Assembly: GCA_944393195.1 (NCBI GenBank)
Contig: CALXZG010000005.1
Location: forward strand, 1-64,000
Length of the DNA: 64,000 bases
From: an uncultured Alphaproteobacteria bacterium
GTDB lineage: Bacteria; Pseudomonadota; Alphaproteobacteria; CAAHEQ01; UBA3637
Direction of reading: 5' to 3'
The notes beneath the pieces were generated by a model. It was given only the letters and a program-made list of their open reading frames with translations, was not told where the DNA came from and made no database searches. A program made the translations under genes and the position numbers. Positions 37,742 to 46,998 of the stretch are shown piece by piece (within the stretch, counting starts at the first letter, position 1; each line of letters begins with the position of its first letter).

Positions 37742-37970
37742 GACGCGACCTGTTTTACATTCTACCGATACCGGTAAACGAACCCGGAAAAACAAGTCAT
37801 GTCGACAAAGAACCGAAGCCCGTCATCGATGTCCGAAATTATCATACATCATTTTTATTTTTTTGTGAAGCAAAAAATGATATTTTGCATAAATAAAACT
37901 ATAAGTCTGTGGTTAAAAAGATAAAATTTCGGGATAAAACGGCGGCTGATTTAATGGTTGACGGTATTAT

Positions 37971-39680
37971 TCAAGTGTCGACTTCAACGGCGTGATAGGC
38001 GGGCCATCCGCCGGTCGCCGTTGTATCCAAAGAAGGCAGCGGTTGTCCCATCAGGCTGCGATAAATCCAATAATTGACGATAATTCGCTCGGTAAAACTG
38101 CGCGTTTCTTTGGAAGGAATACTTTCCAGGAATAACAACGGATCATCCTGATACTTCATTTTCTTTTTCCATTTAATCAGGTTACCGGGACCGGCGTTAT
38201 ACGCGACCGCCAAAAACATCAGGTTATTACCGACAGCCGGCAGAGCCATCAGGCGCAACAAATAGTTCTGCCCTAACGACAGATTGTATTCCGGTTCTTT
38301 TAATAATTTTTTCTGCCACGGATAGGATAATAATTTAGCCAGTTCCCGTCCGGTATCCGGCATAATTTGCATCAAGCCGACGGCACCAACGCTGCTTTCC
38401 GCCCGTTGATTAAAGCAGGATTCCTGACGAACAAAAGCGTACACAAGGGCTTTATCGACTTTCCAACCGTCTTTGGGCGTCCAATTCGGCGCGGGATAAC
38501 GGGTCATACCGTCGGTTGTTGTGCCGACGACGGCCTGTAAATCCACATCAAAATCGTTTTGTTGTGAAATCATCAATAAAATACCGCGTCCTTCTTCATC
38601 GGCTTCCAGATACAGTTGGGATAATTCTTTTTGAGCCCACTCTTCCTGTCCGATTTGCGTTAAAGCATAGAATCGATTTAGGCCGGGGTGAGAAAATTCG
38701 GCACTGATATCATCACTGGGTTTGGCCGGTTCGTCCCAAACATGCTCTAAATCCTGAGCCAACAGGCGCATAGCCAAAATACCGTAAAACAAACGCGGAT
38801 AACGGGCGGCTTTTTCCAAATAATCGCCGACTTTTTCATATTGCCCGAGTTTCAGGTAAGAACGGGCGGCCCAAAAGGAGGCTGCCGATTCCAGAAAAGG
38901 ATATCTTTTGGGATGATTGGCCGCGTCGGAAAAGTGTTTGGCGGCTTGTTGAATACGTCCTTGACGCCAGCTGATCAAACCGGCGACCCAATGTGCCTGC
39001 GGAATCGAATCGGCGGAATGTTTCAGAACGTTGGTAATAAAATCATATCCGCGTTTGTCTTCACCGTCAATGAAGTAGGAAAAAGCCAGCGCCGTTCGGG
39101 CAGCGTCGTGATCATCATAGGAAAACAGATTTTTTGCGTCCTTGGATTCAATAAGCTGTCGGGCATTTAATGTAAGACCGCGGTTAATATAGCGGGCAAT
39201 TTGGTTCATAATTTTGGCGGCTTTTTTACGACGATCCATGGACAGATAGGAAAAGGATCGATCACGTAATAAATCAATGGGTTCGGGACGAAAAACCGCC
39301 GAACAGGAACCGGTCCCGCTACCGAACAGATCTTTTGGTTTCCGGGTCGGCAGTTTTGCTTTCTTTTGACGACCGAGTTCATAAATATCCGCCGCGACGG
39401 GCAAATCGGAATATGATTTCAACCAGTCCGTGATTTCCTGTTTTTTGGTATAATAATGTTTGGAAAAATACCTGTCGTATAAAACATAGCCGAGCAGGAT
39501 TTTATTTTCCAAATTGGTCGTCAACTTTTTGGCGGTTGCCATATCCCCCGTTTTGTGCGCTTCTAAAATCCGGCGGTAAGCCGTCACATCCGCTTTCGAC
39601 AAAACACGTTGTGGTGTTGCCCAAACGGGTATAAACCACAACGATATGACGATCAACAAAATGAAACGAACAAGCCGCAC
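37971..39680 (-). CDS. slt: Soluble lytic murein transglycosylase
   Basis: 569 residues. A signal peptide (VISLWFIPVWA|TPQ, residue ~22) precedes a long helical superhelix with TPR-like units, then the C-terminal SLT domain. ALVYAFVRQESCFNQ has the catalytic Glu (~residue 415), followed by SVGAVGLMQIMPDTG and AVAYNAGPGN, the three lysozyme-like motifs. The enzyme cuts the MurNAc-GlcNAc bond, giving anhydro-muropeptides that AmpG (59928) could take up. The next minus-strand gene upstream encodes a small secreted protein, 9 bp away. Confidence 0.95.
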   Translation of the reverse strand: MRLVRFILLIVISLWFIPVWATPQRVLSKADVTAYRRILEAHKTGDMATAKKLTTNLENKILLGYVLYDRYFSKHYYTKKQEITDWLKSYSDLPVAADIYELGRQKKAKLPTRKPKDLFGSGTGSCSAVFRPEPIDLLRDRSFSYLSMDRRKKAAKIMNQIARYINRGLTLNARQLIESKDAKNLFSYDDHDAARTALAFSYFIDGEDKRGYDFITNVLKHSADSIPQAHWVAGLISWRQGRIQQAAKHFSDAANHPKRYPFLESAASFWAARSYLKLGQYEKVGDYLEKAARYPRLFYGILAMRLLAQDLEHVWDEPAKPSDDISAEFSHPGLNRFYALTQIGQEEWAQKELSQLYLEADEEGRGILLMISQQNDFDVDLQAVVGTTTDGMTRYPAPNWTPKDGWKVDKALVYAFVRQESCFNQRAESSVGAVGLMQIMPDTGRELAKLLSYPWQKKLLKEPEYNLSLGQNYLLRLMALPAVGNNLMFLAVAYNAGPGNLIKWKKKMKYQDDPLLFLESIPSKETRSFTERIIVNYWIYRSLMGQPLPSLDTTATGGWPAYHAVEVDT

Positions 39681-39689
39681 GAAACACCT

Positions 39690-40232
39690 TTACGAAAAAG
39701 GAACGAATTCAACCCGCTTTTTACAATCATCGGCGGACATGTTAGTCATGCGGCAATTTTGGACTTCGACAACCGGTTGACCTAAAATACCTTCGCACGC
39801 TTCGCCGACAAGGGTAATTTGACGTGTCTGACTTTGATTTTTGGGCACATTGGAAAAAGAAATCGTAACGGACAGCGGCGGATAATTGAGCCGCCCATTC
39901 AAACTTTGCAAGGTTTGTGATGTCCCGTTTTCCAAACGGATATTCGCCGTACAATAAGCAAAATTACGCATGGTGGGCGTAATGCGGTTGACATTATCCA
40001 CAACCAAACGCAGGTTACCGGTATCCATTTCGGGTTTGGCGGCATCCGAAGAAGCCCCCGGGTTATGCGCTATGGCCGGTGTTGTCGATCGGTTGGTAGT
40101 CGGCGTCGTTTGATTGACTGAGGGTGTCGTCTGAGTGGTACGTCCCGCCAATTCGGGAAACAACGCTGCATTTTGAGCCAAAGCCGGACAAATCGTACAG
40201 ACAATGGCCAGTGCCGATAAAAATACTTTCAT
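39690..40232 (-). CDS. Small secreted protein of unknown function
   Basis: 180 residues. A signal peptide (MKVFLSALAIVCTICPALA|QNA) is followed by a Thr/Pro/Asn-rich linker (residues ~30-70), then a compact domain with four Cys (FAYCTANIRLENGT; GEACEGILG; VQNCRMTNMSADDCKKRVEF), probably two disulfides. I do not recognise it. It is probably co-transcribed with slt, suggesting a cell-wall or periplasmic role. Confidence 0.75.
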   Translation of the reverse strand: MKVFLSALAIVCTICPALAQNAALFPELAGRTTQTTPSVNQTTPTTNRSTTPAIAHNPGASSDAAKPEMDTGNLRLVVDNVNRITPTMRNFAYCTANIRLENGTSQTLQSLNGRLNYPPLSVTISFSNVPKNQSQTRQITLVGEACEGILGQPVVEVQNCRMTNMSADDCKKRVEFVPFS

Positions 40233-40312
40233 GGTTTGATCCTCTCTTTACATTAGACGTATTTTGGCATATACTGACTTATCACAAATCAGTTTAATGA
40301 AAGAAAATAAAA

Positions 40313-41686
40313 ATGGCAACCTTTTTTTTCTGTGGTATCGGCGGCATCGGGATGAGTGCGATAGCATTATGCCTATGCCGGGCGGGACATACCGTTTACG
40401 GATCGGATCGGTCGTTTGACCGGAATGAAAACCAAACCATGCGTGATTTATTGACGGCGGCGGGGATTTGTCTGTTTCCTCAGGACGGAACGGGCGTTTC
40501 TTCGGCCGTAAACACGGTCGTGGTATCGACGGCCGTAGAGGAAAGCATCCCCGATGTGCGGGCGGCTCGGGAACAAAGAATTCCCATTCGTCGTCGGGCA
40601 GAAATTTTGGCGGATATTTTACACGCGCATACCGGAATTGCCGTCGGTGGGACAAGCGGTAAAACAACGATTACCGCAATGGTTGGTCATATTTTATATG
40701 AAACGGGACGGGATCCGCTGATGATTAACGGCGGCATATCGATCAATACGTATCATGATCGGTCGCCGTCCAATGTGATTTTAGGACGTGGTGACGTATG
40801 TGTGGCCGAGGCGGATGAATCGGATGGATCGATTGATTTGTATACACCGGCGGTGGCTTTGGTTTCGAATGTCAGTCTGGATCACAAACCGATTGCCGAA
40901 ATTATCCTGTTATTCGAATCGTTCTTAAACAGAGCCACATTGGCAGGCGTTATTAACGCGGATGATCCATCGATTCAACGGATGCATTTAACACAACCGC
41001 ACCTGATTTCTTTTTCCGCCAACGGACAACCGGCCGATTTTCGGGCAACGGATATTCAAATCGAACCGGCAAGCATTGCTTTTCGGGTGAACGGTTTGCC
41101 CGCTCATTTAGATATGATCGGACGACATAACGTGGAAAACGCGTTGGCGGCAATTGCCGTTTGTTCGACGGTCGGAGTTTCGGTCGAGGACAGTATCCGG
41201 GCTTTGGCTTCTTTCCGAGGAACGGGACGCCGTATGCAGGTTGTCGGAGCGGTCGGCGGTATTACGGTTTATGATGATTACGCCCATAATCCGGCTAAAA
41301 TACAAGCGGCTTTACGGGCATTGAAAGCGTATCCCGGTCGAATTTATGCGGTCTTTCAACCGCATGGTTTCGGACCGACACGGTTAATGAAAGACACGTT
41401 AATCCAAATGTTGTTGACTGAGTTGGATGAACGCCTGACCTGGATTATGCCGGATATTTATTATGCGGGCGGAACAACGGTTAAGGATATTTCAAGTCGT
41501 GACATTGTCATACCGTTGCAACAGGCGGGAAAAGCGGCTTACTACTTACCGACACGACCGGAAATTGTGGCTTTCTTAAAAGAACGCTTGCAAGACGGAG
41601 ACCGGGTTATTATCATGGGTGGTCGGGATAACACTTTGACACAATTGGCCGAAGCGATTGTTCGGGCTATTGGAGGGGAAAAATGA
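40313..41686 (+). CDS. MurC/Mpl-type Mur ligase
   Basis: 457 residues. Mur ligases join an amino acid or peptide to UDP-MurNAc using ATP. The N-terminus FFFCGIGGIGMSAIAL has the MurC-type GxGGxGMS loop; VGGTSGKTT is the ATP P-loop; EADESDGS and a GRHNVENALAAIAV block follow, then TVYDDYAHNPAKIQAAL. VFQPHGFGPTRLMKD differs from the VFQPHRYSRT of classic MurC. Because the next gene is an LD-carboxypeptidase, overlapping by 4 bp, a recycling role like that of Mpl (re-attaching tripeptide) is likely, but MurC itself is not excluded. Confidence 0.85.
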   Translation: MATFFFCGIGGIGMSAIALCLCRAGHTVYGSDRSFDRNENQTMRDLLTAAGICLFPQDGTGVSSAVNTVVVSTAVEESIPDVRAAREQRIPIRRRAEILADILHAHTGIAVGGTSGKTTITAMVGHILYETGRDPLMINGGISINTYHDRSPSNVILGRGDVCVAEADESDGSIDLYTPAVALVSNVSLDHKPIAEIILLFESFLNRATLAGVINADDPSIQRMHLTQPHLISFSANGQPADFRATDIQIEPASIAFRVNGLPAHLDMIGRHNVENALAAIAVCSTVGVSVEDSIRALASFRGTGRRMQVVGAVGGITVYDDYAHNPAKIQAALRALKAYPGRIYAVFQPHGFGPTRLMKDTLIQMLLTELDERLTWIMPDIYYAGGTTVKDISSRDIVIPLQQAGKAAYYLPTRPEIVAFLKERLQDGDRVIIMGGRDNTLTQLAEAIVRAIGGEK

Positions 41687-42552
41687 CCATAGCCCTGATT
41701 TCGCCATCGTCCCCCACCCCCGGCATGAATACCCAAGATTCTTTATCCGATTTGGTTGCCAAATTGTCCGTATTGACGGCGGATGAAGTTGTTGTGATGC
41801 CGCACGCGGGAAACGCGGTTCGCTTTTTGGCCGGAACGGATGAAGAACGGGCGGCGGATATCATGGCGGCATTTAGCAATCCGCAAATAACGGCTATTAT
41901 GACCGTTCGTGGCGGATACGGATCGGCGCGCGTATTGGATCGGTTGGATTACGATACAATTCGCCGTCATCCCAAACCGGTTTTAGGATTCAGTGATGCA
42001 ACGGCTTTACAAAATGCTTTATTCGCGCGGGCCGGTATAACGGGGTATTCGGGATTTCAGGCCGGCTTTTTACAAACGGAAACCCCGACGGAATTACAAC
42101 GGGCCTGTCTATCCGTTTTGGCCGGTCAACCGGTTGAACATCACGGATTGATCGGGTTGACACACGGAACGGCAACAGGTGTTATGATCGGCGGAACGTT
42201 GAGTGTTTTTTGCGGATTATTGGGAACACCGTATTATCCGGATGTGACGAACAAAATCATTGTGTTGGAAGACGTCGGGGAGGAACCGTATGTCCTTGAT
42301 CGCCTCTTAACACAATTACGATTGGCCGGCGTATGGGAAAAAGTCGCCGGTGTGGCATTAGGTGATTTTACGGATTGTGTGGCCAAGGATCCGGCCGACG
42401 GAACGGTTTCGGATGTTTTACAAGAACATTTCGGCACCTGGTCTAAACCGGTTATTCGGATTCCGTACGGACATCGAACAGGACGAATGGTTGTGCCTAT
42501 CGGCAAACGTGTTTTAATTGATGCCGACCAAGGTATCTTAAAGGAGTTATAA
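41683..42552 (+). CDS. ldcA: LD-carboxypeptidase, peptidase family S66
   Basis: 289 residues. S66 enzymes cut the terminal D-Ala from murein tetrapeptide in the cytoplasm. GFSDATAL carries the nucleophile Ser (~residue 103); VLEDVGEEPY the Glu and PYGHRTGR the His of the Ser-His-Glu triad. RGGYGSARVLDRLDY is the conserved N-terminal block. No signal peptide is present. Its start overlaps the Mur ligase (ATGA), its stop shares one base with the next start (TAATG). Confidence 0.94.
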   Translation: MTIALISPSSPTPGMNTQDSLSDLVAKLSVLTADEVVVMPHAGNAVRFLAGTDEERAADIMAAFSNPQITAIMTVRGGYGSARVLDRLDYDTIRRHPKPVLGFSDATALQNALFARAGITGYSGFQAGFLQTETPTELQRACLSVLAGQPVEHHGLIGLTHGTATGVMIGGTLSVFCGLLGTPYYPDVTNKIIVLEDVGEEPYVLDRLLTQLRLAGVWEKVAGVALGDFTDCVAKDPADGTVSDVLQEHFGTWSKPVIRIPYGHRTGRMVVPIGKRVLIDADQGILKEL

Positions 42553-44807
42553 TGCAAACGGAATTATTATCCCCGGCCGGTGATATTGAAGCAGCATACA
42601 GTGCTTTTTATTTTGGGGCAGATGCCGTGTATTTGGGATTGCGTCAATTTTCGGCCCGGGCGGAAGCGGTCAACTTTACACCGGCGGAGTTGGACGAAAT
42701 AACGGCCTATGCCCACAGTATCGGGAAAAAGGTATACGTGGCCGTTAATACGGTTATGCAAGAATCCGAATTACCGGCGTTGTTAGAAACATTGGCGGTT
42801 TGCGAACGATGCCGAGCGGATGCCGTTATTGTTCAAGATTGGGGTGTCGCCCGATTGGTTCGTCGTGTTTTTCCCACATTGGTTTTGCACGCCAGTACGC
42901 AAATGGCCATTCATAATTTAGCCGGCGCTTTGGCAATGAAACGCATGGGATTTTCCCGTGTCGTATTGGCACGGGAATTGTCCTTGCCCGAAATTCGTCA
43001 GATTCAGGCGGAATCGGGATTAGAGGTCGAAGTCTTTATTCACGGGGCATTGTGTTATTCTTACAGCGGCCTGTGTTTGTTTTCATCCATGACAACGGGG
43101 CGGAGTGCCAACCGCGGTAAGTGTGTTTATTCCTGTCGCGATACGTTTCGCCTAAACGGTCGGCAATATCATCCTTTTTCGATGAAAGATCTGGCTTTGG
43201 AAAAAGAGGTGTTAAAACTGCCCGGCCTATCGTTAAAAATTGAAGGGCGCAAAAAAACGGCTTTATATGTCGGTGCGGTGACGGACTATTATCGCCGTAT
43301 TTTGGACACGGGAAAAATTGATGCCGGATTAACGGATAACCTGAAACAAATCTTTGCCCGACCTTGGACACAATTACATTTTAAAGGAAAAAACAAAGCC
43401 GTCACGGAACCGGATTTTGTCGGACATCAGGGACTTCCCATCGGGACGGTCGATCGCGTTTTCAGTCACACGATTACATTCAAACCGACCCGTGCGGTAG
43501 CCCGATATGACGGTATTCAAATTGATGTGCCTGGATCGGAAAAACCGTTTGGGTTTTCGGCCGAAAATTTAGTCGTGGGCGGGAAAAAGGTTTTTGAGGC
43601 CTCTGCCGGCCAAACCGTCACGCTGACATTACCGCCGCATCATCCTTTTATCCAAAAAGGAAGTCCTGTTTACCTGTCCTCTTCGACTCGGGTTAAGGGG
43701 GCTTATCCATACACCAAACCACGTCCCGGTGCCTTTAAAAATCGAACACCGTTGGATATTGATGTTTTTATTGCCGCCAATCGCGTAACAGCCTGTGCCA
43801 ACGGAACAAGCGTATCGATAGACGGAAGCTTTACGACGGCGCAACAACCGGAAAAAACACGAACGGCGATTGAAAAAGCATTTGCAAAAACAGGGGAAAC
43901 ATCTTTTTCGCTGGGCATGTTACAGGTTCATAACGCAGATGATTTATTTGTACCGGCCTCTGTTTTAAACGAATTACGACGGCAATTGTATGAGGCGGTT
44001 ATTTTACCGGAACGCCCGATTGAATTACCGTCAACACCGGTTCGTACAAAGCCGACCACCGATCCGAAATGGAGTATCAAAACGGATGATTGGGATTTGG
44101 CACGACATTTAAATCCGGCGGATTACGACGAGTTAACACTTGTGATCACGCCGCGGACAACACCGGCGGATTTGGCGGGTTTTCCGGCGGATAAAGTGCG
44201 ATTGGCGTTACCGGTAATTATGCGACCGGAAAAACCTTTTGCCGCCGTGGTATCAACTTTGGTTCAAGCCGGCTTTCACAAATGGGAGATTGCCAATCCG
44301 GCGGGGTTGACGCTTGTTCCCAAACAGGCGGACATTGCGTTGGACGGAATGGTGCCGATTTTAAATACACAGGCGGCGGCTATGGCCGACGAGTTAGGCA
44401 TCGGCCGTGTGACATTATCGGTGGAAGATACGGCCGATAATGTGGCCTCATTGGTTAGTCGGATAAAATCCGTCTGTCTGATTCGGTATCAGGATGTCCC
44501 ATTATTTCTGTCGGCCAATTGTGTTCGGGAAAACGATTGTCGGGATTGTCCGCGGGGACGGATAGAAATGTCCATGACAAACGGCAAGGGTTCCTTTACC
44601 GTTATTTCCGAAAACTGTCAAACGATTGTGACGGATAATCGGCCGTATTATATTAAGGAAGCACCGCCCGCCGATTGGTACCGGATTGATTTTTGCTATC
44701 GTCGATACACGCCGGATCAGGCAAAGGATGTGGTGAAAACGGTTAAAGCCGGCGGGGAAATCAACCATTCTTTCGACGGCAACTTTCATAAACGATTTGC
44801 GACTTAA
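42552..44807 (+). CDS. U32 family peptidase-like protein (RlhA-like) with DUF3656
   Basis: 751 residues. The N-terminal ~280 residues are the U32 domain: ELLSPAGDIEAAYSAFYFGADAVYLG, then VFIHGALCYSYSGLCLFSS and NRGKCVYSCR, with the Cys cluster that in RlhA/TrhP binds an Fe-S cluster for RNA hydroxylation. A DUF3656-like region follows and CRENDCRDCPRGR supplies further Cys near the C-terminus. Called a collagenase-like peptidase by family name, it is more probably an RNA-modifying enzyme. AAGGAG lies inside the end of ldcA; translation should be coupled. Confidence 0.9.
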   Translation: MQTELLSPAGDIEAAYSAFYFGADAVYLGLRQFSARAEAVNFTPAELDEITAYAHSIGKKVYVAVNTVMQESELPALLETLAVCERCRADAVIVQDWGVARLVRRVFPTLVLHASTQMAIHNLAGALAMKRMGFSRVVLARELSLPEIRQIQAESGLEVEVFIHGALCYSYSGLCLFSSMTTGRSANRGKCVYSCRDTFRLNGRQYHPFSMKDLALEKEVLKLPGLSLKIEGRKKTALYVGAVTDYYRRILDTGKIDAGLTDNLKQIFARPWTQLHFKGKNKAVTEPDFVGHQGLPIGTVDRVFSHTITFKPTRAVARYDGIQIDVPGSEKPFGFSAENLVVGGKKVFEASAGQTVTLTLPPHHPFIQKGSPVYLSSSTRVKGAYPYTKPRPGAFKNRTPLDIDVFIAANRVTACANGTSVSIDGSFTTAQQPEKTRTAIEKAFAKTGETSFSLGMLQVHNADDLFVPASVLNELRRQLYEAVILPERPIELPSTPVRTKPTTDPKWSIKTDDWDLARHLNPADYDELTLVITPRTTPADLAGFPADKVRLALPVIMRPEKPFAAVVSTLVQAGFHKWEIANPAGLTLVPKQADIALDGMVPILNTQAAAMADELGIGRVTLSVEDTADNVASLVSRIKSVCLIRYQDVPLFLSANCVRENDCRDCPRGRIEMSMTNGKGSFTVISENCQTIVTDNRPYYIKEAPPADWYRIDFCYRRYTPDQAKDVVKTVKAGGEINHSFDGNFHKRFAT

Positions 44808-44848
44808 CGGATACGGACTTATATAACCAATATATCAAGGAGGAAACA

Positions 44849-45712
44849 ATGCCTAAAAATAAAAACAAAAAATCTTGGCTCGGCCGTATATTACGGGGAA
44901 TTTTATACCTGTTTTTGACACTGATTGTTTTGGTGGTCATCGCTTATTTATTTGCGGGACAGATTGTCAAAAAAGTTATTTCCGTCGCGGTTCCGCCCGT
45001 GACACAGACAACGGCTTCGGTGGATAATGTTGATTTATCTTTGTTCCAAGGTCGCATCGAAATAACGGGATTAAAAATCGGCAATCCGCAAGGATTCAGC
45101 AATCAAAATATTTTTGAGCTTGGCCGGATAGCGGTTTCTTTTGACCCGAAATCCGTTTTGACACCGACCGTTGTTATTCGATCTGTTGTCATTGAAGGAA
45201 CGGGGGTGTCGGCCGAAATGAATGCCAAAGGGCAAACGAATGTCGGCGTTTTAAATCAAAATATTCAAAACTACTTGAATGCCGGGCAATCGAAAAAAAC
45301 GACTTCCACCGAAACAAAAGTGACTAAATCGGAAAGCACGACACAACAATCGGAAAGCGGTAAAAAAGTCATTGTGCGTGATTTAGCCATTACGAATTCC
45401 CATTTAACATTAGGTTTGGCCGGTCAAACGGCGACGGTTAATTTGCCGAATATTCATCAACAAAATATCGGTGCGGACAAAAAAGGTCAAACCGTGCCGG
45501 AAATGATTGCACAAATTTTATCGTACTTTTCTTCCGAATCGATTCGGGCTGCGGCAGATGCGGCACGTGATTTGATGAGCCGCGGCGTTGCCGGCGCGGC
45601 ACAGTTATTATCAACGGGTGCGGCGCGCGTTACGCAACAGGTTGATCAGGTAAAAGGAACAATCGGACAAGATACCAAAAATATCGTTGACGGTATTAAA
45701 GGGTTGTTTTAG
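44849..45712 (+). CDS. AsmA-like membrane-anchored periplasmic protein
   Basis: 287 residues. A basic N-terminus and one TM helix (ILYLFLTLIVLVVIAYLFAG, ~20-39) precede an AsmA-type beta domain: DVDLSLFQGRIEITGLKIGNP is modelled closely by NVDLSLFQGRIEITGLKIGNP (residues ~65-85). A Ser/Thr/Lys-rich linker (~145-175) and a second beta segment follow, then an amphipathic helical tail. Small AsmA-like proteins relate to lipid transport between membranes. AAGGAGG precedes the start; a terminator follows. Confidence 0.8.
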   Translation: MPKNKNKKSWLGRILRGILYLFLTLIVLVVIAYLFAGQIVKKVISVAVPPVTQTTASVDNVDLSLFQGRIEITGLKIGNPQGFSNQNIFELGRIAVSFDPKSVLTPTVVIRSVVIEGTGVSAEMNAKGQTNVGVLNQNIQNYLNAGQSKKTTSTETKVTKSESTTQQSESGKKVIVRDLAITNSHLTLGLAGQTATVNLPNIHQQNIGADKKGQTVPEMIAQILSYFSSESIRAAADAARDLMSRGVAGAAQLLSTGAARVTQQVDQVKGTIGQDTKNIVDGIKGLF

Positions 45713-45735
45713 GTCTAACAATTAACACATTTTAT

Positions 45736-45767
45736 CGGCCCCGTTTCAAGCGGGGCTTTTTGTTTTT
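45736..45767 (+). terminator. Terminator after the AsmA-like gene
   Basis: GGCCCCG-TTTCAAG-CGGGGC followed by TTTTTGTTTTT. Confidence 0.9.
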
Positions 45768-45857
45768 AAAAACCGGTGTTATTTTTCCTTGCTTCATCCG
45801 GGGAGGTGTGCTATAACTTGGCGCAGTTTTAATATAACAGAACAGAAAGGAAAAGGT

Positions 45858-46919
45858 ATGTTAGTTTCTTTAAGACAATTATTAGATCACGCGGCCGAAT
45901 ACGGGTACGGCATTCCGGCTTTTAACGTGAATAATATGGAACAGGTTTTGGCTATTTTGGCGGCGGCCAAGAAAGTCGATGCACCGGTTATTATTCAAGC
46001 GTCGAAAGGGGCGCGCGGGTATGCCAATGACGCGGTGTTAAAGCATTTAATGATGGCGGGCGTCGAAATGTATCCGGATTTGCCGATTTGTGTGCATCAG
46101 GATCACGGTCCGACACCGAATGTATGCTATTCTGCAATGACAAACGGTTTTACATCGGTGATGATGGACGGTTCCTTAATGCCGGACGGAACACCGGCGA
46201 CGCATGAATACAACGCGCGTGTGACGGCTGATGTGACAAAAGTGGCGCATGCGGTCGGTGTTTCCGTTGAAGGGGAAATCGGCGTGATCGGTTCTTTGGA
46301 AACCGGTAAAGGGGAAAAAGAAGACGGCCACGGTTTTGACGGGGCGATTGACAAATCCAAATTGTTGACGGATCCGGATGACGCGGTTAAGTTTGTGGAA
46401 GAAACGCATGTGGACGCTTTGGCCGTTGCAATCGGAACCAGCCACGGGGCATACAAATTTACACGGAAGCCGGACGGTGCGATTTTGTCGATTGATACAA
46501 TTAAGCGGATTCATGAAAAACTGCCGCACACACATTTGGTCATGCACGGTTCTTCCTCTGTGCCTCAGGATTTGCAGGATATTATTAACGCGTACGGTGG
46601 TCAAATGCCGCAAACGTACGGCGTTCCTGTCGAAGAAATTCAGGAAGCGATTAAACACGGCGTCCGCAAAGTCAATGTCGATACGGATTTACGGATGGCG
46701 ATGACGGGGGCGATTCGCAAAATGTTTGCGACAAAGCCAGAAGAATTTGATCCGCGCAAGTATTTAAAGCCGGCTATGGATGCCATGCAGGCGGTATGTG
46801 AAGCCCGCTATCAGGAATTCGGCGCGGCGGGTCATGCCGGTCAGATTAAGCCGATTTCGTTGGCCGATATGGCCAAACGGTATGCGGCCGGTGAATTGGA
46901 TCCGAAAATTGCCCGATAA
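45858..46919 (+). CDS. fba: Class II fructose-bisphosphate aldolase
   Basis: 353 residues from ATG 45858 behind AAAGGAAAAGG; an upstream in-frame start has no site. The Zn-dependent enzyme splits fructose 1,6-bisphosphate in glycolysis. Zn and active-site blocks are visible: ICVHQDHGPTP, GEIGVIGSLE, GTSHGAYK, LVMHGSSS, and RKVNVDTDLR. It matches the CbbA subtype common in proteobacteria. A terminator follows. Confidence 0.96.
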   Translation: MLVSLRQLLDHAAEYGYGIPAFNVNNMEQVLAILAAAKKVDAPVIIQASKGARGYANDAVLKHLMMAGVEMYPDLPICVHQDHGPTPNVCYSAMTNGFTSVMMDGSLMPDGTPATHEYNARVTADVTKVAHAVGVSVEGEIGVIGSLETGKGEKEDGHGFDGAIDKSKLLTDPDDAVKFVEETHVDALAVAIGTSHGAYKFTRKPDGAILSIDTIKRIHEKLPHTHLVMHGSSSVPQDLQDIINAYGGQMPQTYGVPVEEIQEAIKHGVRKVNVDTDLRMAMTGAIRKMFATKPEEFDPRKYLKPAMDAMQAVCEARYQEFGAAGHAGQIKPISLADMAKRYAAGELDPKIAR

Positions 46920-46934
46920 CTCGGTTGGAACGAT

Positions 46935-46963
46935 AAAACCCCGATTTCGGTCGGGGTTTTTTG
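46935..46963 (+). terminator. Terminator of fba
   Basis: AAACCCCGA-TTTCGG-TCGGGGTTTTTTG. Confidence 0.9.
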
Positions 46964-46992
46964 TTGCGGTTCTTTCTTTTTTGGGGTATAAA
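46964..46992 (+). promoter_or_regulatory. Putative promoter of murJ, possibly giving a leaderless mRNA
   Basis: TTGCGG (46964-46969), a 17-bp spacer, TATAAA (46987-46992). The expected start of transcription falls on or next to the ATG at 46999, and no Shine-Dalgarno sequence precedes that ATG. Confidence 0.45.
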
Positions 46993-46998
46993 GAAAGT

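Larger units (their letters stand above)
37538..37970. other. Gene-free region upstream of adhE with two hairpins
   Basis: 433 bp without a gene I can support. It contains a bidirectional terminator-like hairpin (37644-37684) and a perfect 13-bp inverted repeat (37699-37741). It must hold the adhE promoter. Confidence 0.6.

Noticed and set aside
46780-46998. Upstream extension of murJ
   Set aside because: It overlaps fba out of frame and adds ~70 residues with no match to the family N-terminus.
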